Assembly: GCA_902778265.1 (NCBI GenBank)
Contig: CACYXI010000050.1
Location: 1-40,129, forward strand
DNA from: an uncultured Bacteroidales bacterium
GTDB taxonomy: Bacteria > Bacteroidota > Bacteroidia > Bacteroidales > Bacteroidaceae
Length of the DNA: 40,129 bases
Direction of reading: 5' to 3'
Position 1 is the stretch's first letter. Every line of letters begins with the position of its first letter. The notes beneath the pieces were generated by a model. It saw only the letters and a list, made by a program, of their open reading frames with translations. It was not told where the DNA came from and ran no database searches. The position numbers were made by a program, and so were the translations under genes. This document shows, piece after piece, positions 7,977 to 15,603 of this stretch.

Positions 7977-8083
7977 TATAAAATGAAAAATGAAAAATAA
8001 TAAAATACAGATTACCACTTTAGAGTGAAGATTCTAACTTGTATTTTTCATTTTTCACTTTTCATTTTTCATTTATTTTTTCA
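7977..8083. repeat. AT-rich intercistronic repeat (ATGAAAAAT / ATTTTTCAT), copy 1
   Basis: ATGAAAAATGAAAAATAATA and AAATACAGATT on one side, AACTTGTATTTTTCATTTTTC on the other, forming an imperfect hairpin. Related copies lie at 21775-21893 and 33659-33762, each time between two minus-strand genes or just upstream of one. Confidence 0.7.
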
Positions 8084-8084
8084 T

Positions 8085-9029
8085 TTAACTTTTCGTTATA
8101 ACAAACGTAACATGACACCCACTAACTGGTGTGTCGGCAAGCACGATGTTCATGCCCTGCATCATCAGCATCTGACGGGAGAGCGACAAACCAATGCCCG
8201 AGCCAGAACGCTTCGTAGTGAAGAAAGGCACGAATATCTCACGTCTCGCATCAGCAGGGATTGGAGCGCCATCGTTACTGATAAATAAGCAGCCTCTCCC
8301 CCCGCCCTCCCGCGTAGGGAGGGAGCCAGAATGCCCCAAAGGAAGGGAGCCAGAATAGCGGACATCTATCGTCTTTGCCCCAGCCTCAACGGCATTCTTT
8401 ACGAGATTTATAAGCACCTGACGAAGCATATTCTCATCCACCCTCATTGTGGAAAATGGAGGTAGAGACACCCTCCATTCCAAATCAGGATAGAGCGTCT
8501 TTATCGACGAGATGAAATTACCGATACTGACCTCTTGCAATACAGGCTTCTGCAACTGCGTCAATTTGCGGTAGCTATCCACGAAACTGGCAAGTCCTGA
8601 ACTCGTCTCAAAGATTGCACGAATACCCTCCTCATACACAGTTCCCTTTATCTTCGGATTGCTGAGATAAGCCTGACTAATGCTCTGTATAGGTGTGGTG
8701 GCATTCATGATCTCATGCGTCAGCACTCGCGTCAACCTCTGCCACGATTCCACCTCATTCTGTGCCACGAGCTTATTCACCTCCTGTCCTATGTCGTTAA
8801 GAGCCTCCTGCAAGGCACGCTCACCAAAGAACAGTCCCTTGGTAGGTAGCGAGAACGTGAACTCACGATTCCTCACAGCCTCACGCATCAGGTGCGCCCT
8901 GTCACGAAGGAGGGATTGGTGGCGGTAGAAGAGGAAAGCCAGAACAAGAACCACGCCACAAAAGACCCACCCCCATACCCCTCCCATAAAGGGAGGGGAG
9001 TAGATAGTAATGAAGAGAACTGATGTCAT
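8085..9029 (-). CDS. Sensor histidine kinase with repeat-derived inserts
   Basis: A 314-residue protein. One N-terminal membrane segment (about residues 21-35) is followed by a linker, the phosphoacceptor box RLTRVLTHEIMN with His105, the N-box LVKNAVEA (Asn212), a G1-like box ISNDGAP (about 250-256), and the FFTTK / GSGIGLSL boxes (269-284). It would autophosphorylate His105 and pass the phosphate to the adjacent response regulator. There is no extracellular sensor domain, so the signal is probably sensed in the membrane or cytoplasm. Two stretches derive from G-rich dispersed repeats: residues about 10-21 (YSPPFMGGVWGW) and 226-247 (GSLPLGHSGSLPTREGGGRG), the latter inside the ATP-binding domain just before the G1 box. 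The frame is kept. It is encoded 138 bases downstream of the regulator. Confidence 0.85.
   Translation of the reverse strand: MTSVLFITIYSPPFMGGVWGWVFCGVVLVLAFLFYRHQSLLRDRAHLMREAVRNREFTFSLPTKGLFFGERALQEALNDIGQEVNKLVAQNEVESWQRLTRVLTHEIMNATTPIQSISQAYLSNPKIKGTVYEEGIRAIFETSSGLASFVDSYRKLTQLQKPVLQEVSIGNFISSIKTLYPDLEWRVSLPPFSTMRVDENMLRQVLINLVKNAVEAGAKTIDVRYSGSLPLGHSGSLPTREGGGRGCLFISNDGAPIPADARREIFVPFFTTKRSGSGIGLSLSRQMLMMQGMNIVLADTPVSGCHVTFVITKS
8289..8354. repeat. G/C-rich dispersed repeat inside the kinase gene
   Basis: About 66 bp with CCCCCGCCCTCCCGCGTAGG, then two tandem GGAGCCAGAAT units (the first at about 8331, the second at about 8347). It reads through in frame as a Gly/Ser/Pro-rich insert in the ATP-binding domain. 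It resembles the repeats at 8967-9002, 9097-9171 and 35140-35231. Confidence 0.7.
8967..9002. repeat. G/C-rich dispersed repeat at the kinase N-terminus
   Basis: CCACCCCCATACCCCTCCCA followed by TAAAGGGAGGGGAGTA, a hairpin-forming stretch of the same family as 9097-9171. It encodes residues about 10-21 of the kinase, just before the membrane segment. Confidence 0.65.
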
Positions 9030-9096
9030 GTGCAGAAAGTTTAAAGTTTAGAGTTTAGAGATTAGTGATTTGCCCAACGTAGCGTTCAAATGTAAC

Positions 9097-9171
9097 TACT
9101 CCCCTGACACATACTCCGATATTATCAACATCGGACTTCCCTTTATGGGAGGGGTGAGGGGGTGGGTCTAG
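9097..9171. repeat. G/C-rich dispersed repeat, ending in CTAG
   Basis: ACTCCCCTGACACATACTCC, a short ATC...GAT inner palindrome, then CTTCCCTTTATGGGAGGGG and GGGTGGGTCTAG. The copy at 35140-35231 has the same order of parts. The terminal CTAG contains the TAG stop of the response regulator. Confidence 0.8.
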
Positions 9172-9686
9172 CTTGGTCTTTTTATCTTATTATACAGCGT
9201 CTGCCTCGTAATTCCCAGCAGTTCCGCAGCCTTACTCATATTTCCGTGACACTTATCCACCACCTTACGCACATGCTCCGACTCAAGCTGATCCAACGGC
9301 ACAACCGCCTCACTCTTATCAATAACATCCTTCAGCACACGGATAAGCTCATCATTATCCCACGGCTTTGTAACGAAATCGGCAGCACCCGTCTTCAAGC
9401 CACGCACGGCAAGCTTCACGTCAGCGTAAGCCGTTACGAGCACCACAGGCACGTCAGGATGCAGTTTCTTAATGGTACGAAGCCACATCAGCCCCTCCTG
9501 ACCCGAGTTCACACCAAGCGTGAAGTTCATGTCAAGAAGCACCACGTCCACCTGTTCCTGTTGAAGCGTAGTAAGGATATTGTCAGGTGTAGAGAGAGTG
9601 ATGATGCGGTCGAACACCCCATCAAGGCATATCTTCAAAGCCGTAAGGATGGCGACATTGTCATCCACTATCAGTATTGTATTCAT
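9168..9686 (-). CDS. Response regulator: receiver plus Fis-type helix-turn-helix
   Basis: A 172-residue protein. The receiver domain (residues 1-120) has the acidic pocket Asp8/Asp9, phosphoacceptor Asp52 (LLDMNF), Thr85 and Lys107 (VTKPW). A short linker leads to a Fis-type helix-turn-helix (132-170: HVRKVVDKCHGNMSKAAELL, then GITRQTLYNKIK). This layout resembles the PrrA/RegA/ActR class. Bacteroidetes relatives with this HTH usually carry a sigma-54-interacting AAA+ domain between the two parts, and it is absent here. The stop codon lies in the CTAG end of a dispersed repeat, so the C-terminus may have been trimmed. It is encoded directly upstream of the histidine kinase. Such pairs often accompany MacB/FtsX-type ABC permeases, and one lies at 13.0-16.3 kb on the other strand. 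Confidence 0.88.
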   Translation of the reverse strand: MNTILIVDDNVAILTALKICLDGVFDRIITLSTPDNILTTLQQEQVDVVLLDMNFTLGVNSGQEGLMWLRTIKKLHPDVPVVLVTAYADVKLAVRGLKTGAADFVTKPWDNDELIRVLKDVIDKSEAVVPLDQLESEHVRKVVDKCHGNMSKAAELLGITRQTLYNKIKRPS

Positions 9687-9748
9687 TTTATTGCATTTAG
9701 CGATTAGAGATTAGCGTAGAGTTCGAGCTCTAATCTCTAAACATAAAA

Positions 9749-10930
9749 TTACATTCCGAAAGGTGAGGTTGAAAGAAAATCCTCCGCGCTCATTCCTTCT
9801 GGTCCTACGAGAAGAATATTGTCAGGGTGAAACTTCTCCTTGAATTTCGCAAGACCCGTAGTATGTCTCTCGTGGTTGCTCTTCACCTCAATCGCTATTA
9901 TCTTGTTCTTTTTCTGCAAGATATAATCCACCTCATCATTACCCTCGCGCCAATAATACACATCATATCTGTCAACAAATGCCTGACTAACAATATGTGC
10001 GCCTATTGCCGATTCAAAGTATCTGCCCCATTCCTTTGGTTGAATTGCCGCTTGTTCCAAAGCAAGGTCTGTGTATATATTTCGCAATGCACTATTATAA
10101 ACCTGAAACTTTGGCGCACTTGCCCTTTTTCTTGCAGCATCATTGGCAAATTTCTGCAATCCAGTCAGCATTCCGGCATCAGAGAGCAGTTTCAGATACG
10201 AACTTATCGTTGTCGTATTACCTGCATCCTGCAACTGTCCGATAAGCTTTGTCAACGACAATTCCTGACTTGAATACGTAGCTCCAAGCTCAAAGGTCTG
10301 GCGAAGAAGAGCCGGCTTACTAACGACATTATTCTGGAGAATATCCTTATTGATAGTTGCATCAACTATCGCACTTTCAATATACTGGCTCCAACGGTCA
10401 TAGTCATTAATCAAAGGAGCTGCACCTGGATAGCCACCATAATAAATATATTGTTCAAGGCTCATGCCAAAGGCTTCCCGCATTTCGGGAAAAGTCCAAT
10501 GCCCCATGCGTATCTCCTCGAATCTGCCTGCGAGGGAATCGGCAAGTCCTTTTTCGAGCATCACACGCGAACTGCCAAGCAGTACTACTTTCAGATTGAC
10601 ATTATTGAAATAATCATTATCCCATTCCTTCTTGACAACCTCGCTCCAACCTTGAATTTTCTGTATCTCGTCGATAACCAACAGAAACTCAGCATATCCA
10701 CCCATCTTCATCTTGCTTCGGGCAGTATCCCACATCTCAGACACCCACGATGTCTGAGTGGCAGGCACATTATCGGCTGTAACATGATGAAATGGAATAT
10801 TCACAGTTTCCAGCACCTGCTTAACCATAGTGGTCTTTCCTATCTGGCGAGGCCCAACTATAACCTGTATAAATCTTCTTGGTTCCTCAATTCTCGACTT
10901 TAGAATACCGAATTTCTCTCGAACGAACAT
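9749..10930 (-). CDS. AAA ATPase with C-terminal DUF4143 domain
   Basis: A 393-residue protein starting at the ATG at 10930 (MFVREKFG); a TTG four codons further upstream is less likely. Walker A GPRQIGKTT lies near residues 26-34, Walker B LLVIDEIQK near 84-92, and a sensor-like LLGSS near 118. The C-terminal DUF4143 region ends in a nuclease-like core, EVDYILQKKNKIIAIEVKS, with acidic and Lys residues spaced as in PD-(D/E)XK folds. Members of this family are widespread, often laterally moved, and have no proven role. It stands alone, flanked by the regulator gene and a 2-kb repeat region, and has its own promoter followed by palindromic sites, which suggests autoregulation or regulation by a partner. 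Family assignment is firm. Confidence 0.92.
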   Translation of the reverse strand: MFVREKFGILKSRIEEPRRFIQVIVGPRQIGKTTMVKQVLETVNIPFHHVTADNVPATQTSWVSEMWDTARSKMKMGGYAEFLLVIDEIQKIQGWSEVVKKEWDNDYFNNVNLKVVLLGSSRVMLEKGLADSLAGRFEEIRMGHWTFPEMREAFGMSLEQYIYYGGYPGAAPLINDYDRWSQYIESAIVDATINKDILQNNVVSKPALLRQTFELGATYSSQELSLTKLIGQLQDAGNTTTISSYLKLLSDAGMLTGLQKFANDAARKRASAPKFQVYNSALRNIYTDLALEQAAIQPKEWGRYFESAIGAHIVSQAFVDRYDVYYWREGNDEVDYILQKKNKIIAIEVKSNHERHTTGLAKFKEKFHPDNILLVGPEGMSAEDFLSTSPFGM

Positions 10931-10965
10931 ATTGATAATCAATTAGTTTTAGCAGACTAAGCAAA

Positions 10966-11021
10966 TTTACTCAGTGCATTGAGTAAATTTACTCAGCACA
11001 TTGAGTAAAATTACTCAGTGC
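10966..11021 (-). promoter_or_regulatory. Tandem palindromic operator-like sites
   Basis: Two abutting 22-bp palindromes, each TTTACTCA-N6-TGAGTAAA (10966-10987 and 10988-11009), are followed by a half-site TTACTCAGTGC (11011-11021). They lie directly downstream of a full promoter for the ATPase gene, covering the predicted transcription start and leader. This position suits a repressor; the binding protein is unknown. Confidence 0.75.
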
Positions 11022-11052
11022 AAAAGTAGGCATTTTTTTTCATCTGTGCAAA
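11021..11052 (-). promoter_or_regulatory. Promoter of the AAA/DUF4143 gene
   Basis: On the minus strand: TTTG (11049-11052), 20 bases, TACTTTTG (11021-11028). This is a full match to the Bacteroidetes consensus; the operator-like palindromes begin immediately after it. Confidence 0.75.
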
Positions 11053-11108
11053 TTATTTGCCATTTTTTTGCGATTCTACAAAAAAAAGCTCAGAATTAGG
11101 GTGTCATA

Positions 11109-11290
11109 GAGGAGGCCCTAAAACAGGGCGTCCTCAATAGGGTCCATTTTGGACCCCATCCTCCTCAACTGTTTTTTCGACAAAGTCCGAGGGGGGTGAT
11201 TCGCCACCCCCTTGTTCTTTACCACGCAAAACCACTACCCTGATTTAGGGGAATGGTTAAGGGGTCTGTGTTTCACAGAGTCCTCAATGG
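11109..11290. repeat. Cluster of consecutive hairpins
   Basis: At least five hairpins in about 180 bp: GAGGAGGCCCT/AGGGCGTCCTC (11109-11135, one mismatch), GGGTCC-ATTTT-GGACCC (11140-11156), GGGGGTG/CACCCCC (11192-11211), one with ACCA/TGGT outer and CCCT/AGGG inner pairs (about 11231-11258), and GGTCTGTG-TTT-CACAGAGTCC (about 11262-11283). Stems are G/C-rich and loops are short. No convincing gene is present; a 69-codon frame crosses it. It may be a structured RNA or a chain of small palindromic elements. Confidence 0.55.
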
Positions 11291-11453
11291 TATCACATTT
11301 TGTTACCCCATCCCTATTCAACGGCTATACCGATAACATAAAGATAACATCGCAAAATGCGATGCTATCCTATCAGTTTCCCGAAAATTCCCCAAAGAGT
11401 AACTGGTTTAGTTTTAACTGATACACTGATACAATGATACAAAAAATAATATT

Positions 11454-11650
11454 CAATGTGGTGATAAATTCCCGAAAAGCATTTTGCAAGTCCTGCAAGG
11501 ACGGCATAATTACATTTTATCTCAATATGTTATGAAACTATGTCGCACCTACGGCGCTCTTGGGGGATGAATGTCTGTGTTACGTGGGTTGCACCCACGC
11601 CTATATTATTTCGCCTTTATAAGGCTTTTCGTGAACTTATCACCACATTG
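11454..11650. repeat. MITE-like element with 14-bp terminal inverted repeats, copy 1
   Basis: 197 bp bounded by CAATGTGGTGATAA (11454-11467) and its perfect complement (11637-11650). The interior holds small hairpins such as CGTGGGTTGCACCCACG and AAGTCCTGCAAGGAC. A related 256-bp element with slightly diverged ends lies at 27743-27998. It has no coding capacity and resembles REP/MITE elements common in Bacteroidetes. Confidence 0.85.
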
Positions 11651-11851
11651 AAAAAATAGTAAGTAACGTGAGTTCTACGCTGTGAATAAAGATTGCGACA
11701 ATTCATCCAACTAACATTATATCATTGATTTACTGCACATTACACCTCAAAGACTTCAAGCAAACAGATGATGATGGATAATGATTTTGTATCATTGTAT
11801 CAGTGTATCAGTTGAATCCGCACCCTTTTCTCCCAAAATGTTAAATAAATT

Positions 11852-11885
11852 AATATTTATATTTATATATATAAATATAAATATT
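11852..11885. repeat. Perfect 34-bp AT-only palindrome
   Basis: A perfect palindrome made only of A and T, centred at 11868/11869, between an inverted and a direct TGATACA triple repeat. It would extrude easily as a cruciform. Confidence 0.8.
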
Positions 11886-12045
11886 CCTCTAAAAGGAGTA
11901 ACCGGTCTAGTTTTAACTGATACACTGATACAATGATACAAAAATAAGTTTCGAAAGTTTAAACTGTCTTCCAGACAGTACCATTAGTACCCCCGTACAT
12001 ACGAGTGAAACGAGGATGTGCGGGGATTTAGACTATAATTCTTAT

Positions 12046-12231
12046 ACTGCCTGGAGGGCAGTACATCGCGAAATAACATGTGTGAAAGCCAATCAGGTAC
12101 AGCCTTCCAGGCTGATGGTTTGGTAGTGTTCTCCATCCGAGGGCATCCTCTCCTTCGTCGAGTATGCACCTCGGTTCTTCCCTATGGTCAGGCGCTACGC
12201 GGAGTCCTCATAGTATTGCCTTCCAGGCAAT
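12046..12231. repeat. REP-like element (CTGCCTGGAGGGCAG ... ATTGCCTTCCAGGCAAT), copy 1
   Basis: About 186 bp bounded by two different hairpins, with a shared interior (GGCGCTACGCGGAGTCC). A near-identical copy in the opposite orientation lies at 16349-16537 and a shorter recombined copy at 28016-28146. Just upstream (about 11966-12030) is a further module, CGTACATACGAGTGAAACGA, which also occurs inverted in the third copy. Confidence 0.85.
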
Positions 12232-12544
12232 TATGGATTTCCATAGTTTGAACATACTAAAATACCACCGTCCGCACAAATTCATCGAATTGACGCTATT
12301 TAGGCTTTAATTTTCGTGTTAAAATTTTTAACAGACTGTAAATATCTTATTCACAAACCTTTATGATGCACATTCGTTTCATTTTCACAACTACGACATT
12401 ATTCCGTTTAATTAATTTCCTCAATCAAGCATAAATTTGTACCTTTGCACCTGTTAAGTGAAGAACGAAGAGTGAAGAGTGAAAAATTTAGGTCACGCTT
12501 TCCAATCAAAGGCCACGAGAGGAAAAACAACTCAGATTCAGATC

Positions 12545-12621
12545 CGCTTCTAATTCGCTTCTAATTCGCTTCTAATCCGCTTCTAATCCGCTTCTAATCC
12601 GCTTCTAATCCGTTCCAAATC
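12545..12621. repeat. 11-bp tandem array, six units plus one degenerate
   Basis: CGCTTCTAATY repeats at 12545, 12556, 12567, 12578, 12589 and 12600, then CGTTCCAAATC. After a short gap comes GGGATGGGACTTGCAAG. The same unit type occurs at 1245-1277 and 27129-27183. It lies about 420 bp upstream of the ABC permease gene, in the same orientation as the other two arrays relative to the next gene. Confidence 0.85.
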
Positions 12622-12834
12622 CCATTGCAGGGATGGGACTTGCAAGATAGTTATGCAGGCTACCAAAGCAAATTGGGAGAGGATAAGGCAAAAGGGCATT
12701 CAACCCTATGATTTATCAACTTCAAATCATTAACAATTTAAACCCGATATTCCGAGCGCGGCTAATGTGGGATATTACTGTGATTAGGACATTTTGTCTT
12801 CGATGTGACTTTTACGACTCCTGAAACAATCGAA

Positions 12835-12876
12835 GTGTAAAAAAATCATACAACAGAGTGTAAAAAAATCATACAA
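12835..12876 (+). promoter_or_regulatory. Direct repeats ahead of the ABC permease
   Basis: GTGTAAAAAAATCATACAA occurs at 12835-12853 and identically at 12858-12876 (23-bp spacing, just over two helical turns). They sit about 26-67 bp upstream of the promoter below, the place of an activator site. A response regulator such as the one at 9.2-9.7 kb is a possible binder; this is inference. Confidence 0.6.
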
Positions 12877-12901
12877 ACTGCATTTTGCGTATAAAATATC
12901 C

Positions 12902-12932
12902 ATTGCAGATTACTGTTAATGTATTAATTTTG
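12902..12932 (+). promoter_or_regulatory. Promoter of the ABC transporter genes
   Basis: TTG (12904-12906), 18 bases, TAATTTTG (12925-12932). The -7 box is a full match; the spacing is slightly short. A leader of about 100 bases follows, including a GCCAGCTTTCTGGC hairpin near 12989-13002. Confidence 0.5.
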
Positions 12933-13039
12933 CAATCGAAAACAACAACAGTCCGACACCGGTAACGGAAAACTATCAACAACTCCCTGCCAGCTTTCTG
13001 GCTGGTGGAGAGCATCAAAACAACTTAAAACTTAATGTT

Positions 13040-15433
13040 ATGCTAATAACTCACAATCTCAAAGCCGCATGGCGAAACATACTAAAGCACAAGGTGCAGA
13101 ACACGATTTCTGTGCTATGCCTTTCGGTGGGAGTGATCCTCTTTGGCATCACGCTGTACTTCACCAATATCCTTTGGGAGAACCAAGGCAAGCAACTTTT
13201 CCAATCTGACAGAGTATATTGCAGATTCTATCAAGATAATACTCTCAGTCCTATAGGTGTTAATGAAGGTCTCAAAGAAATGGAGAGGATAAACCAACTT
13301 CCATCCGTGGAAAAGACCATCTATATTTCTAATCCATATAGTACAAAATTTATGCTCTATGACAATCAGGGAAATAGTAAAAGTAGTGAGATGTCATATA
13401 GAATTGTAAGCCCTGAATGGTTGGCAGAAAATAATTTTCGTTCAGCTATTACCGATAGAAAAATCGGTACTCTAAAGCCTGGCACAATTGTAGTCAAACA
13501 GTTTTGGCGCAACAAAGATGACCTGAACTGGGCAGGAGCAACTGTTTCTTGTTTTGGAAAGAAGCAGAAGATAAGTGACGTGGTATATTCCCCTACTTAT
13601 GATGAAGACGACCGTTTTTTAATAGTAGCAGATACAACCGCTAACTATGAGTTATTTGCAGCCTCAAGCTTTAATTGCGTTGTCAAGAAAGGGTACACCA
13701 AGGAGCAGGTTATAAGAGACTTAAAGAAACTCTATCCCGACTATAAAATAAAATGGGATCCCGACTACAAGAAAGAGAAGAACATAATGATAATAGTACT
13801 ATTCTGTCTTATTCTGCTTGGCTCAAGCGTACTCATTATTGGTGTGTCAGGCTTTCTGAAAATGCAGCTTCAGCTCTTTCTGCTTCGCAGTCGTGAAATG
13901 GCACTCCGACGTTGCAATGGTGCAAAACCTTTCCAACTATTTATACTGCTATGCTATGAGCTGTTGATTGTTTTCTGTTTCGTGGCAGTTATATCAATTC
14001 TGCTTTCAATAGCTTTTGCAGACCATGCCTTGCCTTTAGTGCAAAGATCAGGAATGATGGGCGGATTCTGCATCTACCCACACCTTATCTATGAAACAGA
14101 GCCATATATCGTTATCGTCACCTTGCTATGTGCCATAGGTATTGCGTGGTTGGTGGTTCGCAGAACTCTCAAATCCCCTCTAAGCCAGACTGTTGGGCGT
14201 AGTTTTACCCAGCATACACTATGGAATGGCACTATGCAGGTGGTACAATATCTTGTCACAATTATCCTGCTCTCTGTCATTATCCTCTCATTTGTTTGTA
14301 TGTCAGAAGTTAGTGAGAAATACAAGAAGAATATGGATCCTGACTATTTCAAGAATGTACTCAACATACCTCTCGTACTTGACAGTACGTGGAATGAAGT
14401 AAAGGAAATAGCGCAACTGCCATCGGTAGAGAAAAAAGCAGGCATTTGCAATGCCTATGCTTCTATCCAAACGAAAGAAGACAGCATTATGAATAATGAC
14501 ATAATTCCTCATGGAAGTGATACATACAACTATTATTCATGGTTGGTGGCAGAAGCCGAATACTTCTCTATGTTCAAGCACGAGATTAAGGAAAAGCCAG
14601 ATTCTGGTGATGTATGTAGAACTACACCAGTCTTTGCGAGCAAAGAAGATGTTGATAGCCTTAAACATTTACTCTCGTTGAATTATAACACAGGTAATGA
14701 AGAAACCCTTCTTCCTGATGGCAACAAATATGTAAAAATCGGCTATACCGACGACGATAAAACAACGAAAGTCGATAATCGTGTTGGCTCGGGTTTCTAT
14801 ATCATCAAAGACGTGGATAAATACTCCACAAATGGTGAAAATGTCAAAGCTTATGTCAATATCCGTCAGTGTTGGATGTACATTATCCCGAAGAACAATG
14901 ACCAAGAACTGTTCAGTAAGGAATATGATGCTCTTATGCACAAATATAGACATGCGCCCAGTGATGTTCATTACCCTATTGCCACAGTTTATGACCTTGA
15001 GTTCAAGACACATCAGATTGTCAACTTAATCACAGAATTCCTCACCATACTGACCGCTGTTAGTATTCTCTGCATCATCCTGACGGTCTATTCCTCTATA
15101 TCTCTCGAAACTCGCGGGAAGCAGAAGGAAGTAGCCATTCGCAAGGTTAATGGTGCAAAGACACGCGACATAGTGATGCTTTTCAGCCGTTACTACATAA
15201 TAACACTCTGCACGGCATTCGCTTTGTCTCTACTCATTGGAGCCATATTGATTATCGTGATTTCCATAATAGTAAATGAATGGCCAGGATGGACGAGCGA
15301 GACAACTCGCGTTCTCACTATCTGCTCTCTCGAAAGCATGGCGACTATCACTCTCGTCACTCTCCTCACCGTATGGCAGAAGATCTATAAAATATCACAT
15401 ATAAACCCAGCGTTATTGATTAAGAAAGAATGA
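13040..15433 (+). CDS. MacB/FtsX-type ABC transporter permease
   Basis: A 797-residue membrane protein. It has an N-terminal membrane segment (about residues 18-45) after an amphipathic start (LKAAWRNILKHKVQNTIS), a periplasmic region, a first FtsX-like module of several segments from about residue 250 (LLRSREMALRRCNGAKPFQL), a second membrane-anchored periplasmic region from about 390, and a second FtsX-like module near the C-terminus (GKQKEVAIRKVNGAKTRDIV). This duplicated MacB_PCD/FtsX layout is common in Bacteroidetes, where many paralogues work with a small ATPase and are controlled by NtrC-like two-component systems. Mechanotransmission or export of peptides or lipoproteins is the expected role; the substrate is unknown. 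The ATPase gene follows 170 bp downstream. Confidence 0.9.
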   Translation: MLITHNLKAAWRNILKHKVQNTISVLCLSVGVILFGITLYFTNILWENQGKQLFQSDRVYCRFYQDNTLSPIGVNEGLKEMERINQLPSVEKTIYISNPYSTKFMLYDNQGNSKSSEMSYRIVSPEWLAENNFRSAITDRKIGTLKPGTIVVKQFWRNKDDLNWAGATVSCFGKKQKISDVVYSPTYDEDDRFLIVADTTANYELFAASSFNCVVKKGYTKEQVIRDLKKLYPDYKIKWDPDYKKEKNIMIIVLFCLILLGSSVLIIGVSGFLKMQLQLFLLRSREMALRRCNGAKPFQLFILLCYELLIVFCFVAVISILLSIAFADHALPLVQRSGMMGGFCIYPHLIYETEPYIVIVTLLCAIGIAWLVVRRTLKSPLSQTVGRSFTQHTLWNGTMQVVQYLVTIILLSVIILSFVCMSEVSEKYKKNMDPDYFKNVLNIPLVLDSTWNEVKEIAQLPSVEKKAGICNAYASIQTKEDSIMNNDIIPHGSDTYNYYSWLVAEAEYFSMFKHEIKEKPDSGDVCRTTPVFASKEDVDSLKHLLSLNYNTGNEETLLPDGNKYVKIGYTDDDKTTKVDNRVGSGFYIIKDVDKYSTNGENVKAYVNIRQCWMYIIPKNNDQELFSKEYDALMHKYRHAPSDVHYPIATVYDLEFKTHQIVNLITEFLTILTAVSILCIILTVYSSISLETRGKQKEVAIRKVNGAKTRDIVMLFSRYYIITLCTAFALSLLIGAILIIVISIIVNEWPGWTSETTRVLTICSLESMATITLVTLLTVWQKIYKISHINPALLIKKE

Positions 15434-15453
15434 AGTTTGGCAAGCCAAACTTC
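15432..15453 (+). terminator. Perfect hairpin at the permease stop codon
   Basis: GAAGTTTGG (15432-15440) and CCAAACTTC (15445-15453) around a 4-base loop, overlapping the stop codon. There is no T-run, so it may attenuate, stabilise the 3' end, or be a repeat, rather than end transcription. Confidence 0.4.
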
Positions 15454-15512
15454 ATAGGTTAGGGAGGTTAGGAGGTTTTAGGTCAGCATCGCTGATGGCA
15501 TTAAGTCCAAAG

Positions 15513-15595
15513 ACCTCATAACCTTTAACCTCAAAACCTCATAACCTCCACCCCAAAGACCTCATAACCTCAAAACCTTTAAACCTCATAACCCC
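15513..15595. repeat. Degenerate tandem repeat (ACCTCATAACCT)
   Basis: Repeated AAACCTCATAACC / TTTAACCTC units fill the gap between the permease and the ATPase; a related complementary TTAGGAGGTTTTAGG lies just before (about 15460-15482), allowing a hairpin. No gene is seen. Confidence 0.6.
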
Positions 15596-15603
15596 AAGAA
15601 GAA

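Larger units (their letters stand above)
11396..11947. repeat. Three copies of a TGATACA triple repeat (two direct, one inverted)
   Basis: Each copy is three units of TGATACAN with an 8-bp period: 11419-11442 (+), 11787-11810 (inverted) and 11918-11941 (+). The two direct copies share the preceding GTAACnGGTnTAGTTTTAAC. The inverted and last copies face outward around an AT-rich palindrome (11852-11885). Iterated short motifs of this kind can be protein-binding sites (iterons or operators); no matching gene is present. Confidence 0.75.

Noticed and set aside
9162-9707. 181-codon open frame on the plus strand
   Set aside because: Completely antisense to the response regulator, with a His/Leu/Thr-rich composition typical of a shadow.
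11212-11421. 69-codon open frame on the plus strand
   Set aside because: Crosses hairpins and the start of a TGATACA repeat; no family resemblance or ribosome-binding site.
11454-11650. Complete insertion sequence
   Set aside because: The terminal inverted repeats are good, but there is no room for a transposase; it is a MITE/REP-like element at most. No intact transposase was found in the window apart from the broken Rpn gene.
12545-12621. CRISPR array
   Set aside because: The units are contiguous 11-mers with no spacers and no cas genes are present; the other repeat arrays fail the same test.
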